NCBI GenBank assembly: GCA_963680875.1
Contig: OY804576.1
Location: 78,435,668 to 78,499,667, forward strand
DNA from: Bathymodiolus brooksi
Lineage: Eukaryota; Mollusca; Bivalvia; Mytilida; Modiolidae
Length of the DNA stretch: 64,000 nucleotides
Direction of reading: 5' to 3'
Part shown: positions 1 through 15,200 of the stretch, one piece after another
Layout of the letters: the number at the start of each line of letters is the position of its first letter
Numbering within the stretch: position 1 is the first letter of the stretch
Position numbers and translations under genes: made by a program
Notes under the pieces: generated by a model
Told to the model about the DNA's origin: nothing
The model's database searches: none
Seen by the model: the letters and a program-made list of their open reading frames with translations, nothing else

Positions 1-108
1 GTGATACTGGTTGCCATCAATGTCGTTGCAGGTACCAGTACAGAGCATGCCCAGTTTTATGGTGGCTCTATGAGTTTTGAGATTGAAAAAGTTGGAAGCA
101 GTTACAAG
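1..108 (+). CDS. Exon 1 (5' partial): signal peptide tail and N-terminus
   Basis: Frame 1 is open and begins with hydrophobic residues ([11 protein letters not shown]) followed by a polar start ([18 protein letters not shown]). This looks like the end of a signal peptide and the beginning of the mature chain. The donor AAG|gtagag ends it in phase 0. The start codon is presumably just left of the window. Without the upstream sequence the 5' boundary is unknown. Confidence 0.65.
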
Positions 109-3100
109 GTAGAGGGATTATAATGGGGCCTCACTTTTGTTGAAGTCAAGTGTTCTGGATTGATATATCACTTTGCATGATCCGATCGTGTATATTAATT
201 TTCATCATGCAAAGTAAACTTATAAAGCAGTCTATAGTTTATAGAACTTATAAATATGTATATATAGAATAAGGGACCGACCATTTAACTTGCAGGGGGG
301 GGGGGGGGGTTATGGTTTTTTGTTTCGTTCACAAATTTTTTTCCGGACAACACGAGAGTTAAAATATTTTTTTTTGTCGTGCAAAGCGCAAATTTTTTGT
401 TCAGAAATTAACATTAGGTTATATGACAATAACTCGGAATCAGATTATTTGTTTTCCTCCACCAAAATCAGAATATTTTTTTAGAAAATAACCATAACCC
501 CCCCCCTGGAAGTTAGATGGTCCGTCCCTAATGGCTGTTATGAAGAACCAGACAGACATTATTGTTAGTATCACAGGAAGTCTGAAAGAATGAGCTGTGA
601 TACTGTATGTCCAGACCTTCAAAACTATTGTTTTTATTGGTAGCGTCATAATGTATTTGACTTCACACTGACCATTAATTTTCAGTATCAGAATCAGTTC
701 ATTCATAGTGACAATATCACTTGGTGTTTAATGCCACTTTCAACAATATTTTCGCTATATTGTGGTGGTCAGTTTTATTGGTGGAGGAAACCAGAGTACC
801 CGGAAAAAACCCAGCTACCTGCCGAAAGTCACTGACAAACTTTATGCTATAATGTTGTTAGCACCTGTGCTGGAATCGCACTCACAACGTTAATAGTGAT
901 AGGCACTGATTGCATAGGTAGTTGTAAATCTAACTACCATACGATCACAACCACGACGACCCAATAAGGCAAAGGTTTATATGTACACCTTTACATAGAC
1001 AGTAAATGTACTGATTACAGTATAAATATTCCTGGTTGTATTTCTGATTATTGTATGTATTTATTTGTATTAAGGCAAGTATTAAGATATTAACAGCATG
1101 GAAGATTGGTTATGGTCCGTGTGGAACAACGTGCTCATACAGTGATGTTGGTCGCTCAACTAACATATCAAGAACCGATGCATTAAGTCGTCACGATGCA
1201 TATTATCTTGGTCAGTGGTTGGGAGAAAAACAGATAGTGCTTAGTGATTTGACAGGAAATAAAACAGATCCTATTTACATCGACATGAACGATGAAGTCA
1301 TTAGAAATATTAAAGAAAAGGTACAACTTGTTAATGAGAAGTTGAAGTGGGAGATGGAACAGGCTGAAATCAGTGTCACAGTACCAGCTGGTACAGATTA
1401 CATTGATATTAAGTAGGTAACTTTAAAATGTAGTGCAGTAGATCGTGGGTTCATTCGAGCCCCGGTCGGGTCAATCCAAAGACTTTAAAATTGGTATTTG
1501 CTGCTTCTCCGCTAAGTATACCGCTTTAAGGAGGAAGAACAGAGACTGATTGGCTCTGCCTCATAATAAGACCAATTCGTCCAAGTGGAGCAACATGTCT
1601 ACCCACAGTCTGTTGTTTCAGTGAGCTAGCACTATAAAATCCAACTTAGCATGTTGGTCTAGTACAAAGCGGACCTCATCATCATCTCATTGAAAATTAA
1701 CTTGTTCTCGCCATCATATAGCTGAAAAATTGCTGAATTAGCATTAAACAACAATTACTTACTCACTCACTCTTGCCAAAGTATAGCTGAAAAATGACTA
1801 ATTTGGTGGTAAACAACAATCACTCACTCGCTCAGTAAATATCCAGTTTATTACACTTTTAGGGAAAAAGACATTTTAATTACTGTCCACTTTTAGTGCA
1901 GAATCAATTTTTTTTTTCGTAAAATAAGAGCTTTTCCCTACTGGGGGTATCATAAATCGTTTAAGAATTGTGCTTATTGTATGTACATATTATATATACA
2001 TGTATCAATATATATTTTCACCTTTCCAGATTCAATGGAAGTTACTGGGTTAATTCTAGCTTAATTCAAACAAAACTTACTACAAAGCCATTGCAGCATG
2101 CCTGGTTCATGCAGACAAAAGTAAGAACAGCAACAAGAAGTGATACAGGGAGAAGCAATCGTAGCCCAGTACTACAAACAAAGCCTTATTACAGGTAACA
2201 AGAAAAGTATCTTTACCTGAACAGGGGTGTGGAAATACGGAAATGTTCTGCTTGTTCCTGGGCAAGTTATCTGAAGAAATTTACTTGTCCGTACAAAATC
2301 CTATTTGTCCTGATTCTTTTTTAACATTTGATAATTGCATAGTTCCTGGTTCATGATCATGAGTGTCAGGGTGAACATTTCTTAAAAGTATTGCCTTTTG
2401 ATCAGTGACAGAGAAGTCTGTACATAATTGAAATAAATTGAACTTGCTTCATATGGTCTATTACATTATTGTGTAAAACTTCAGATATTGTTTTAAAGTT
2501 AACGTAAGTACCCCTGCATAAATTATCACTGCCCAAATGAAGACCATTTATGTGGTCAGTGAATGGCAGGATGTTTTGAGATACAACATAAGCTGTGATG
2601 AAAATATTCTCATATCGATTAAATTCATTTGGATTAATTTTGGCAATAGCTTTGTCCAGTCATAACTGGGAGAAATCTGCTAATCACTTGGACTGAAAAG
2701 TCTGTTGGTGTTTTTTCTCATATTCTGTGTCTTTTTCTGCTCAAGATCTGCATTTATTAACCTTCTTAGGCGATTCTTTGTCACCAGAGCTTTGCAGTCT
2801 TTTTTCATTATTATTAAATATATGTCCATTGTCACGACTGAAACCTGATTTGTATGTTCAAGGATGTTAGGCCCTATGTGTGTGGTTCGTATTTGAATAT
2901 GACTGGCAAGAGAACATCAAATTCGGAACTCCAATATAAACCTGTTACGCTGTCCCGGTTATTGTTTAGTAAATGCAGTAGAATTATCCTTGCAATCAGT
3001 CGTAATACTCAACTTAGAACTTGTATAAATCTGGTTATTTTTTGTTGTTTTCGGAACACTACTGACGCGATCGTTTCCAACAAAAGTAAACCCTCCAATA

Positions 3101-6100
3101 TTTACGATATAATATTATTTGAGGGATTGTCTTTCCAGAACACTTTAATAAGAAATTATTATGCCTTGTTATTTTTACCTGTTCCAGAACAGGTTAGCCA
3201 GAAAAATCCACTTGTCCGACAGGTTTTATGTACAAGTCGGACGAGTCGGGCATGTTAATTCCACAGCCCTGCTGAAACATATTAAAAAGTTTTTGTTATC
3301 TTAAGACAATATTGATGACAAAACTATGCAACATTATCCAGAAGAAAGGTGGTCAACATTTATTTTAAATTTGTATATATACAGGTTGAGATAAAGATTT
3401 TGTACAGTAGTCCCCATGTTATAAGGTCCCTCCCACCACAGGCAACCCCTCCAATTAGCCCTGATTTCAAATGCACTGAGTCAGATACTACTAAATTGTC
3501 TCCTTCAAGAGTGACAATTCTTCTGATAAAGCCACTTTGCTATCATATAAGGGGTGGCCCTATAAAAGGGGGACCACTGTTTTATATTTCTTTATTAATG
3601 ACAGTCAACCACAATATTCTTCACACATTTGTGTGTGCAATCGTTAAGGGTTATGGTGTTTAACGCCACTTTCAACAATATTTCATTTATATCATGGTGG
3701 TCAGTTTTATTGGTGGAGGAAAACGGAGTACCCGGATAAAACCACCGACCTGTTGGAAGTCACTAGCAAACTTTATCACATAATGTTGTATTGAGTACAC
3801 TTCGCCTGAACAGGATTCAAACTCACACTTAGTTTTGATTGGCACTGATTGCAGAGGTAGTTGTAAATTCAACTACTATACGATCACGATCATGACAGCC
3901 CCTCAGTTGTTAAGTGATTCTACCAAATTTGTACTACTACGATATGTAAGCCATATCTTAATTAGTTTTAAAAAACAGAATTTTTGAGTTAGGTATGTTG
4001 AAAAGATGCAAGACATCCTGGGTGTTTATTTCTAATTAAACATTTTTGAAAATGCAACCTGCCCTATGCTTCTTACACAGAACAAGTAAATTAGCAAACT
4101 GATTCTTATTGTATAAACTAAGACTTATTAAGAATAAAATTTGAGTTAGAGAGAGCTAGAGTTATGGTGTTTAATGCCACTCTCAACAATGTTTCATTTA
4201 TATCGTGGCGGTCAGTTTTATTGGTGGAGGAAACCAGAGTACTCTGAGAAAACCACCGACCTGTCGCGAGTCACTGACAAACTTTTTCACATAATGTTGT
4301 ATCATTAATGCCTCACTATGAGCAGTATTCACACTCACAGCTTTAGTGGTGATAGGTACTGATTGCATCTATAGATCGTTGTAAATCCAACTACCATATG
4401 ATCACGACTATGACAGACCCGTAAGATTTTATATCGGTGTGATAAATAATAATCAGTTTCAACAGAAGCATGTTTGACTGTAATTAAAATAAGTTTTAAC
4501 ATGTTGCCATCCCATTGATGACTTAATTTTCATGAATTTTCTTACAGATTAGTGATGAATGAAACTCATGAGATAAAAATAACCTACATTGATCAAGACA
4601 ACGATATAGTAAGATGTGAAACTGCCAGTACGGGAACTTCTCGTGGAATAAAACCACCCAAAGGATTGACTATGAATGAGGTTTGTTTTCTTTTTTACCT
4701 TACAGGACAGGAACTTCTCGTGGAATAATACCATCTTATAAATTTCTTTTGTATTTAGAATAATACTCGCACATTACTCAAAATGCATTAGAAAGTAAGT
4801 TAATAGATAAAACAGAGTAAGAGATGTATCAGTCCCTCTAAGAAGAGTGATACACCTATCACTGATTTGTCACTCTATGTCTCAGACTGGACTATTGTCA
4901 TTCCAATTTGGTACATTTCTTAATACCGTTATAAAAGATTTTTTTTTTGAGAATTTATGTTTGAAAATAAAAGCCTAAAAAATCATTGTCTTAACAATTT
5001 GGTACATTTCTGGCATATTGGATATTTTTTTTAATATTTATGTTTGAAAATAAACCCTAAAAAATCATTGAACTGATTGAACCTAAATTGTTAACATTTA
5101 TCAAAGTCATACAGACATGGACATTTTCATACGAATGGGAAGGCGAAACTTTTTATTTTCTTTTTGTTTTGTTTTCAGAAAGATTGTGTGATAAAGTTTG
5201 AGATTACATCCAAAAATTATAAACTTAAAGACACAGGCATTGTATTGATAGAGGTGTTGGATTTTAACAAAAAGGACATGACTTTAGGCACAGGGAAAAA
5301 TGCTCTTAGATTTGCTGGAAACAACTTGAAGTCTAGATCTTTATGTTCTGTCCCTTTACAGGTAAGTCTGTCCTCTGATTTACAGTTTCTGATTACCCCC
5401 CTTTGGCATCATCAAACTTTTTTTCATGATAAAACTTTTATATTTTTTGGCTTTCTAATATTTTGGAGGGGGCCATCGTGATCGTATGGTAGTTGGATTT
5501 AAAGCTACCTATGTAATAAGTGCCTATCACCACTAATGTTGTGAGTTCGAATCCCACTCAGGGGAGGTGTACTCGATACAACATTATGTGATAAAGATTG
5601 TCAGTGTCTTGCAACAGGTTGATGATTTTCTCAGGGTACTCCAGTTTCCTCCTAATAAAACTGACCGCCACACTATAACTGAAATATTGTTGAAAGTGGA
5701 TCTGGAATCTAAGATGGCCACCTGGTGAGGCATTTCAGATATTTTGCTCATTGCCTGCATGAATCAGATGAGCGATACAGACTCTTTAGAGCCTCTGGTT
5801 TCTCTTGCTCATTGATATCCATATTTCTTGTGAAGATATTTTCAATTAACCATGCACAAATCTTAATTATATCTTCAGAACAAAATGTTTAATTAAATAG
5901 TATTAGTGATCCATTCTTGTAAAAATATTTCGTTTCAATGGTAATGTTTGCTTGGAAACAAAATGTTTAATTAAATAGCATTGGTGAGGTGATCTATAAA
6001 AGGAAAAATCAGTTTTTTGACACACCCCTCCCTTCCTGTGTTAAAAGATGCTATAGGATTTATTATTTCTTCTATAATAAAACAGTAGATTTCAAATTTA

Positions 6101-9100
6101 GTGTGCATGACACATTTCTGGAATATCCTTCATTAGGTATTCTCAAAATCAAAAGATTAGCAACATATCATCAGAAAATAGTTTAATATTGCTATTTATG
6201 TTGCTCTTGATGTTGTTGACATCAAAAAGAAAAGTGGCCTATCTTACTAGTATGCTCAAGGTCAATTAGAAATTGAATAGTTCTCAGAATTATCTTTTAC
6301 AAACAAATATTTTACATTTTTATTTGTATCTCTCTATTTTATTGTAGTTCTACTTTGAAGTAGTTGATCATTTAGATCCTCCTGAGTTTATTGATCCAAC
6401 CCCACCTCATAGACAGCTGTTTGAGATTTTTGTTGGAGCCAAATTTAGCATTGATGTGTTTGCAAGACCAACTGACATGAACAAGTATGCATATTAAGTG
6501 TTGTATCAACAGTTCATTATATATGTATGTCAATAAATGCTATAAGATTTGTATTTGTAATTAAGATTGATCATTGTTCTCCTCTGCTCCTCGTCGGAGG
6601 ACATAGTAATGGTCTCAGTCTGTCTATCCGTCCTTCCATGACACTTTGTGAACACAATCCTCTGAAACCGTATTACAGGAATTGTTCATGTTTGGTAGGG
6701 TTCACCTGCCATTTTAGTTTGACAAATTTTGTGGGATATGGTACTTTGTCTATGACTGATATTCAGACTTTTGAATATAAAAGTAGAAGGATACCTTTAC
6801 TGATATAAATATATCGCATGGATAACATACTCCAATTACACCTCTTTCTATTGTGGCGCAGGGACAGATAATTACATGTAGCAATATTGTTTAGAATTTA
6901 TTTTAGTTTTATTTTGCTTGTATTATTGTTTTTCTTTTACCTTTTTTTGCAGTACTGTTGAAATTGAGAAATTCTTCTTCCTAAGACGTGATGGAATAAA
7001 GGTAGTGACTGGTTCCCTGTTAAAGAGACCAGAGGTGGACCCGAGGGCAAAGAGTATGATGGTTACATGGGTACCGAAACCTACAGAAACTGGAAACCAT
7101 GCTCTTTGTGCAAATGTTGTTGACTCAATAGGGTAAGATATCCTACACTAGTAAATATTAAGAATTTTTATTGGGAATAAGGATGTTTAAACCACTTCCA
7201 ACAATATTTCAGTTATATTATGGGATGTCTGTGATTGTATGGAAGTCTGATTTATATCTTTTGATGATATAATCGATACCTACGACCACTAGGGGCTGTA
7301 TTGGTCGAGATTGTATGGTAGTTGGATTTCTAACTACCTATGCAATAAGTGCCTATCACCACTAACGTTGTGAGTTATAATCCTGCTCAGGCAAGGTGTA
7401 CTTGATACAACATTATGTGATAAAGTTTATCGGTGACATGTGGCAGGTCAGTGGTTTTCTCCGGGTACTCCGGTTTCCTCCACCAATAAAACTGACTGCC
7501 ACGATATAGCTGAAATATTGTTGAAAGTGGCATTAAACACCATAAACTAAACCAATCCAATCAACAATATTTCAGTTATAGTGTGGCATGTCTCAGTTAT
7601 AGTGTGGCATGTCTCAGTTATAGTGTGGCATGTCTCAGTTATAGTGTGGCATGTCTCAGTTATAGTGTGGCATGTCTCAGTTATAGTGTGGCATGTTTGT
7701 GATTGTATCGAAGTTTGATTTATATCTTCTAATGATGTACTCGATACCTATGACCACTAAAGTTGTTAGTTCAATTACCACTCCCTATGAGGTCTACTCG
7801 ATACCAATAAAAACTGACCACGAAATTACTGAAATAATAATGAAATAACCCATTAACCATTGTTGTGGCAGTTCTTTTGGTGGAGGAGAACTATATACAC
7901 AGATTGATTGATTGGTGTTTAACACCAACTTTAGCAATATTTCAACTATATCGTGGTGTGAGCAAATTTTATCATTAACTTAGACATATATACACAGAGA
8001 AAACCACCAACTTTTTACATGTGTCTGATTATCACACAAGATTTTATCAAGTACACCTCATGTCATAGCTGAAACAGGCCCAATTCTAAAGCAAATCATT
8101 ACTTTTAACCAAAAATTATGTTTGAAATTGTTGTAGAAATCTTCCGAATCCTCCTTTGGTGGTGCAAAATACTGATTGAATAAATAGATACAAATCCAAC
8201 TCAGGAACACTGAAACCTGTCTAATCTTGTCACAAACACCCATCAAAATTAGATAAAAAATATATATATAAATCTTTGAATCATATGAAATATCGGAATT
8301 TGCACCCCATTTAGCCCCTTTTCCAAAATATAATAGGTGATTATCTCTATTGACTCCTTAATAACTCATAAAGATGAACATTTTGCAAAAAGCCACATTA
8401 AATTGGAGGAAAATTAAAAAACATCAAATTTTTGAAACTGCTACTTTTTTTATGCTTTCAATCAAGTTTATTACCTCAGAGCCTTTTTTTTTGGTGGGGG
8501 GTGTCATTTAATTATTGTAAAGAGATTTTGTTATTTTGTAGTGAAGAAGCCTTTGCTTTGCACTGTTTCACCATAACTGTAAGAGGTGAGTAGAAAAAAA
8601 CCCATAAAATATTAAAGTTTTGATGCCGTTTCTCAGGCACTACTAGAAATTTATCAAAATGATTTTTAAAAAAAGAATTATTTTTTGATTCATAAATTAT
8701 TATTCTTTACTAATTCAAATATGGCAAGCAGGGCAGAATTTTGGGGAAAATTGAAATGCTTATTTCTATATTTCTATTTGTACAGAGTTTTTAATTTAAC
8801 ATTTGTAGTACATTTTTTGTAACCTATTTGTATTATTTTCCTTAGAAATAACAAAGAAATGGTGGTTTTTTTTATGCAGTATACTAATTTTTTATATGTT
8901 GTGTTGCAGAAAGTTGTTTAATCTACAAATATTTATGTGATTTCTTTTCAGATATACCAACTAAACCTGTTAAGCCATTAATAGTAAGTAACTAGTAATT
9001 GAATCATTTTGTTCGTATAAAGGCCAGTTTTCTTTGTTTTTTCAAAGCGTGATTTACTGAAATAATAGACTGGCTTAAATAAGTTTTACTGAAAATGTTT

Positions 9101-9218
9101 TGAATTTTTATTTCAAGTCTGATTTTGTATTCAAAATATGCATGAATAACCAAATGAGAGATAGAGGATCAAATAAGTCTCAAGTTTGTGTGGGTTTAGA
9201 AATTCAAGTTTGTTTTGT

Positions 9219-9258
<40 letters not shown>

Positions 9259-12200
9259 ATTTTCTTGGTTTTATTATGGTTTCTTCAGATTTCATACGCT
9301 GCAACATATCAACACAAGGAGCATGTGAGAGATATGATTTTGATCAGAATGTAATCATATAATTCCCTTGTATTTACTAAGATCTTATTACTTTTTATTT
9401 TAGGGACAGCCATACTTCATACAGTTTCCCGCAGATGAGGATATTTATTGCAAGGTCAATTCTATTTGTAGATTTCCAATTTATGCCAAGACACATAATG
9501 TAGGGTAAGTCAGTAACCATCCATCATAAAACTTAAAAAAAAGCCACCTTACAAAGGAAAAGTTTGATGTTCAGATTGTAAATGTCACATCCGTGTAATG
9601 TAGAATATTAAGTTTTTATTTTAAGCATACTTTATTCACAAATGCATATGAATGGGATTGAGCAACAGGCTATGCCTATACAAACTCTCTCTATATTTAG
9701 TTTTGTATTCAGGCACATAACACCAGCCTCATCACTATATCATGTGGCACAAAAACCTATTCATTACCAGGGGCTTCACTGGACTAAGTTATAACTGTCC
9801 AAATTTTCCTCCACTATTGATAGCTGATATAGCTGTAAAAATTGCTGAAAATGATAATAAACACCAATAACCTAATTTTTGTAAGTAACTTTATGGTGTT
9901 TAATGCCACTTTCAACAATATTTCAGTTATATCGTGGCGGTCAGCTTTATTGGTGGAGAAAACTGGAGAAAACCTGCCGCATGACACTGACAAACTTTAT
10001 CACATAATGTTGTATCAAGTACACTTCGCCTGGGCGGGTTTGGAACTCACAACGTTAGTGGTGATGGGCACTGATTGCATAGGTAGTTGTAAACCCAACT
10101 ACCATGCGATCATGACCAATAACGGCCCCCGACAAAGTTATAAGAAAATTAGATCAATACATAGTTGTTTATATTTTTTTTACAGAGGAATCACTGATAT
10201 AATTATTATACATAAAGAAATATTAAAATTAAAAGTTGAAGGTCAGATGACACAAGCTCCAAACAGAATTGATTCCAATGCTCAAATGATAGAAATCAGT
10301 TTCCAGGATTTCCGACATGGATCCAGACAATTCTGTGTGAAGGCCTCTGATCGGTAAGATAGTAAAAAAACCAAAATGATAATTCATGATTATGGAACTG
10401 TATTCCTGTTGTAATGTAAGATTATTGCACAGCTTGCCAGTGCAATTATTCTGTAAAGGACAATACTCTTTATTGCATGAGCTTGCCAGTGCAATTATTC
10501 TGCGAAGGACAAACTGTTCATTTCACAAGCTTGCCAGCGCAATTATTCGGCGAAGGACAAGACTCTTCATTGCACGAGCTTGCGAGAAACAATACTCTTT
10601 ATTGCACGAGTTTGTCAGTGCAATTATTCTTCGAAGGACAAAACTCTTCATTGCACGAGCTTGCCAGTGCAATTATTCTGCATGAAACAATACTCTTCAT
10701 TGCATGTCAGCTTGCCAGTGAAATTATTCTGCAAGGGACAGTATTCTTCAATATTCATGTAATGACCCTTTTAATGTATAACAGATCTTTAAAAATTATG
10801 GAGCCCCATTCAATTTTCAAAATTCAAAAAATAGAGGCTACCAGTAAAGTTCTTTTACATATTAATTTATATTACAACTAATCTCAACAAATGTAAAAAA
10901 AGAAATGTACAAGACACTGTAGGAAATCCTATTCCTTTTCGGCCTTTGTCTTTTTGTCCTTCCTCGAATTACTGCAACTGAATACCTCATTTAGCATGTT
11001 TAGTATCCTCAAACTTTTCTTTGATCCTGACCTGTTATTATTTTAAAAATCACAGTTTTTTTCCGTTTTTTTCAGGTTCAAGTCTGTTGAGCAATGTACC
11101 TTGGTAAAAATAATACCAGAAGGTAAAGAATATAATATGAATTAAAACCATTGTTTTGTTCTCTTGTAGAAATTAATATGATTTTGAAAACATTACTATT
11201 TGAAAGTAATTACCGGTATTTTTTTTTACTGAATAGCAGTTCATTTTATGATATGCACAGTCTTTGCCAAAATAAATTTGACAAACTAGCCTGAACGGCA
11301 TTTTAGAAGAATTTTTTTTATATTTTTTTGTTTTGTTTTTTTGTAATTTATTTATTTTTAAAGAAAAGCAGAGGCAGATACAATTATATTTTTTTGTAAT
11401 TTTTACTAGCCCGAACCAATTTTTACGAGACTGGGGCTTAGGGCTTGTGGTTTTTCAGACTCTATGCAATTTATGGCATATTTTGGTTTAAAACTTTGAA
11501 TTAACAAATTTTCAAAAGATGTGTTATTAAGACTGGTAAAAATTTCCAGATCTGTTTTTATTGCAAATATGAAATAAAATATTATATCTTTAAATGAATG
11601 ATTTTTTTTCAATTTCTGGGTGGTATCTAACGTGTCAATTGAAATGTCTGTTGTGTCTATATTATAATAAAATTCATTTAGTAAATCAGTTTTTTTTTTT
11701 TTAAATAAGTTCACTCTGACCCACCTTATGCTTAAAAAAATGAAAAGGAGGGAGGAGGAGAGAAGACATGTTTTACTTCATAATAGTTCTCACTGTTTGT
11801 TTTATTACTAGTAAAATTATTGGTTTCATATTCTTATGTTTGTATGTAGATGCGAGTGAGTGAGTGATTGTTGTTTAACACCAACTCGGCAATTTTTCAG
11901 CTATACTATGGCGAGCACAAGTTAATTTTCAAGGAGATGATGATGAGGTTCGCTTTGTACTAGAACATCACGCTTAGGTGGATTGTTATAGTGCTAGCTC
12001 ACTGATACAACAGTCAACGAATAGACATGTCGCACCACTTGGACAGATTATCCTGATTCCGATCCAAGCAGTCTTTGCTCTTTCTCCTTAATACTGCGTG
12101 CTTGGCGGAGAAGCAACAAATACCAATTTTATAGTCTTTGGTTTGACCTGACCGGGGCTCGAACCCACGATCTACCACACTTGAGACGAGCACACTAACC

Positions 12201-15200
12201 ATTACACCACCGATGTAGTTATATGTAGATGTGTTGTAATAGGATACAGATAATGTTATATTTATGTGCTGATTAGTGTTTTTTATGTATGCAATATTTT
12301 TAACAAAGTGCATTTATTCTTTCAGACCCATGTCTGTCATCACCATGTGAAAACAGTGGTGAATGTATATCTAAAGAAGACGGGACATTCCAGTGTGTAT
12401 GTTTACCGATTACATTTGGACAAACGTGTGAACAAAGTAAGAAAAATGGGTTTTTATTTTAATTTTCCCCCCTCCATACTAGCATATTTATTTTCATGAA
12501 AATGGCTATACCGTAATTATAATGGCTTCATGAGATAATGAAGGAATGAAATGTTGGTGTTGATATTTCATTTCATTTTATCACAAGTCAAAAGATGAAT
12601 GACAAAATGTATCCTTTGAAATTGGTCTTGACTTTTTTTGTTTTGTTTTGTTTTATTTTTTTTCAGTAGGTTTCCAATTTTAGATAAAGATTGAAGTAAT
12701 GATGTTGTATCATGATATAATTCTGTTGTTTCTATTGCTAAATCTAATTTTGTTTTACTAACTCTTGTTTAACAATTTTAAAACATGTGGATGATAATTT
12801 ACACACAAAAAACCCCCGAAATTTTTAAAAGCTAAAATATGATTGGTTGACATCAATTTCCAGAGAAAGCAACTTTAAAATACTGAACAGTCTGATTGGT
12901 TGTTAAGCTCTATCAGGCAAAACAAGTTCGGAAGTGAATTGCATGAGTTTATTCCAAAATACTAATTTAAATGGCAATTCTTCTAATCTCTGCACTCTTA
13001 CATATAACCATATCAGGATTTGCACATCACTATGGCAATTTGATAAGACAATTATTGAAGGAGTTATTGCCCTTTTTTACTTAGAATATTTCATCACAAA
13101 AAATTAAGGGAATATAATTGGTTTTGTGGGTAAGGGTTGGGTTTATGGTGTTTAATGCAACTTTCAACAATATTTCAGTTATATTATTGGTTTTGTGTGA
13201 AAAATAAACCTTGACTAATATGATATTTTCCAAAAAGATGAAATACATACGTTTTAAAGTCGAAATACCCTTTAACTATGATATCAATTATTGATCTATC
13301 TAGTTTTTATCTTAAACAGAAATAGATCCTTGTAAGAACATTGTTTGTGATAATGGTGGTACATGCTTTAAAGGTGGATTTTGTGTATGTACACCTGGTG
13401 TCACAGGGATGAGATGTGAAAATGGTAAGATACATAAAAATAGTCAATCCTGCTTTAGTGACCACCTCTATTAAAGCAATAACTTGTATTATGTGACCTT
13501 AATTTTTAGCTCACCTACATTTAACTCTTCTTCTTTGAAACCGCTGAACAGATTTCAACCAAACTTGCCATAAATGTTCATTGGATGGTCCTCTACCAGA
13601 TTTGTGTTTTTGGTGTAGATCGGAAATTCAACATGGCTGCCAGGGCCAATAACGTGTTCTGATTGGTTGAAACCTTGAAAATCTTCTTGTCAGAAACCAA
13701 TAAGCCAATTGAATTGTGACTTTGCAGGAATGATCATTGGGTGGTCCTGTACTAAACTTGTGAATTGTTTGCCAATCGGAGATTCAAGATGGCCACCATG
13801 ACTCGACTTAGTTTAACATTGGATCCTATGGGAATTTCACATTTTCATCTTTTTTTCTGAAACCACAAAACAGATTTGAACCAAACTTGGCAGAAATGTT
13901 CATTGGATGGTCATATACAAGATTTTTGTTTTTGGCGCTGATCGGAAATCCAACATGGCTGCCAGGGCCCATAATGTGTTCTGATTGGTCGAATCTTCTT
14001 GTTAGAAACCACTAAGCCAATTGAATTGTGACTTTGCAGGAATAATCATTTGGTGGTCCTGTACTAAACTTGTGAATTGTTTGCTGATTGGAAATTCAAG
14101 ATGGCCACCATGACTCGACTTAATTTTAACATAGGACCCTATGAAATTTTTTTTTAAAGTCTTCTCCTCTGAAACCAGTAAGTCAATTTAAAGCAAACAT
14201 GGCAGGAATGGTCCATAGGTGGTCAGCTTTCAAAATTAGGTCCTGTGACCCCAACCTCCATCCAAGATGGCCACTATCAGCGGACATAGTTTTAACATAT
14301 GACCCTATGGGAAAAATGTTTAAAAAATTGGTTCCTCTGAAACCAGTAAGCCAATTTAAAGTAAACATGGCATGAATGGTCCTTAAATGGTCAACTTTCA
14401 AAATTATATCCAGTGACCCCGACCTCCATCCAAGATGGCCGCCATCAGCGGACATAGTTTTAACATAGGACCCTATGGGAAATATGTTTAAAAATCTTCT
14501 CCTCTGAAACCAGTAAGCCAATTTAAAGCAAACATGGCATGGATGGTTCTTAAGTGGTCAATTTTCAAAATTGTGTCTGGTGACCCTGACCTCCATCCAA
14601 GATGGCCACCTTCAGCAGACATAGTTTTAACATAGGACCCTATGGGAAAAAATGTTTTAAAATCTTCTCCTCTGAAACCAATAAGCCAATATAGCAAACA
14701 TGTCATCGATGGTCCTTAGGTGGTCAACTTCCAAAATTGTGTTCAGTGATCATGATCTCGGTACAAAATGGCCGCCGTCAGTGGACATAGTTTTAGCATA
14801 GGACCCTATGGGAAAATTGTTTAAAAATCTTCTCCTCTGAAACCAGTCAGCCAATTTAAAGCAAGCATAGCATGGATGGTCCTTGGGTAGTATACTTTCA
14901 AAATTGTGTCCGGTGACCACGACCCTCCATCCAAGATGGCTGCCATGAGCAGACATAGTTTTAACATAGAACCCTATGGCAGTATGGGATTTGAATAGTA
15001 ACTTAGATGTATTCGGCATGCAGACATTCTTAAGAGGACTTATTTATGTCAGGTGAGCGATACAGGCTCACTTGAGCCTCTAGTTATTTCCCCTCACAGT
15101 GCATTTCATATCAATTAAACCTGTATTAAGCAACCACCTGTCTTATGTGACCATATATCACATACATAGAAATACAGTCAATCCTGCTTTAGTGACCACC

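Noticed and set aside
2854..3258. 134-codon plus-strand frame
   Set aside because: Lies wholly inside the TIR element 2222-3271 and shows no transposase or other motif.
9842..10357. A single long exon reading from 9842 into exon 11
   Set aside because: The first two-thirds is a reverse SINE. A good acceptor at 10185 and the module phase pattern place the exon start at 10186.
10386..10881. Three overlapping repetitive frames
   Set aside because: Produced by the 47-bp minisatellite between exons 11 and 12.
12014..12313. Minus-strand open frame containing '[20 protein letters not shown]'
   Set aside because: It is the translation of the tRNA-like head and body of SINE family 3. The same frame recurs at 39530-39796, another copy.
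14183..15019. Minus-strand frames repeating '[20 protein letters not shown]'
   Set aside because: Translation of the tandem repeat inside the 13509-15084 element.
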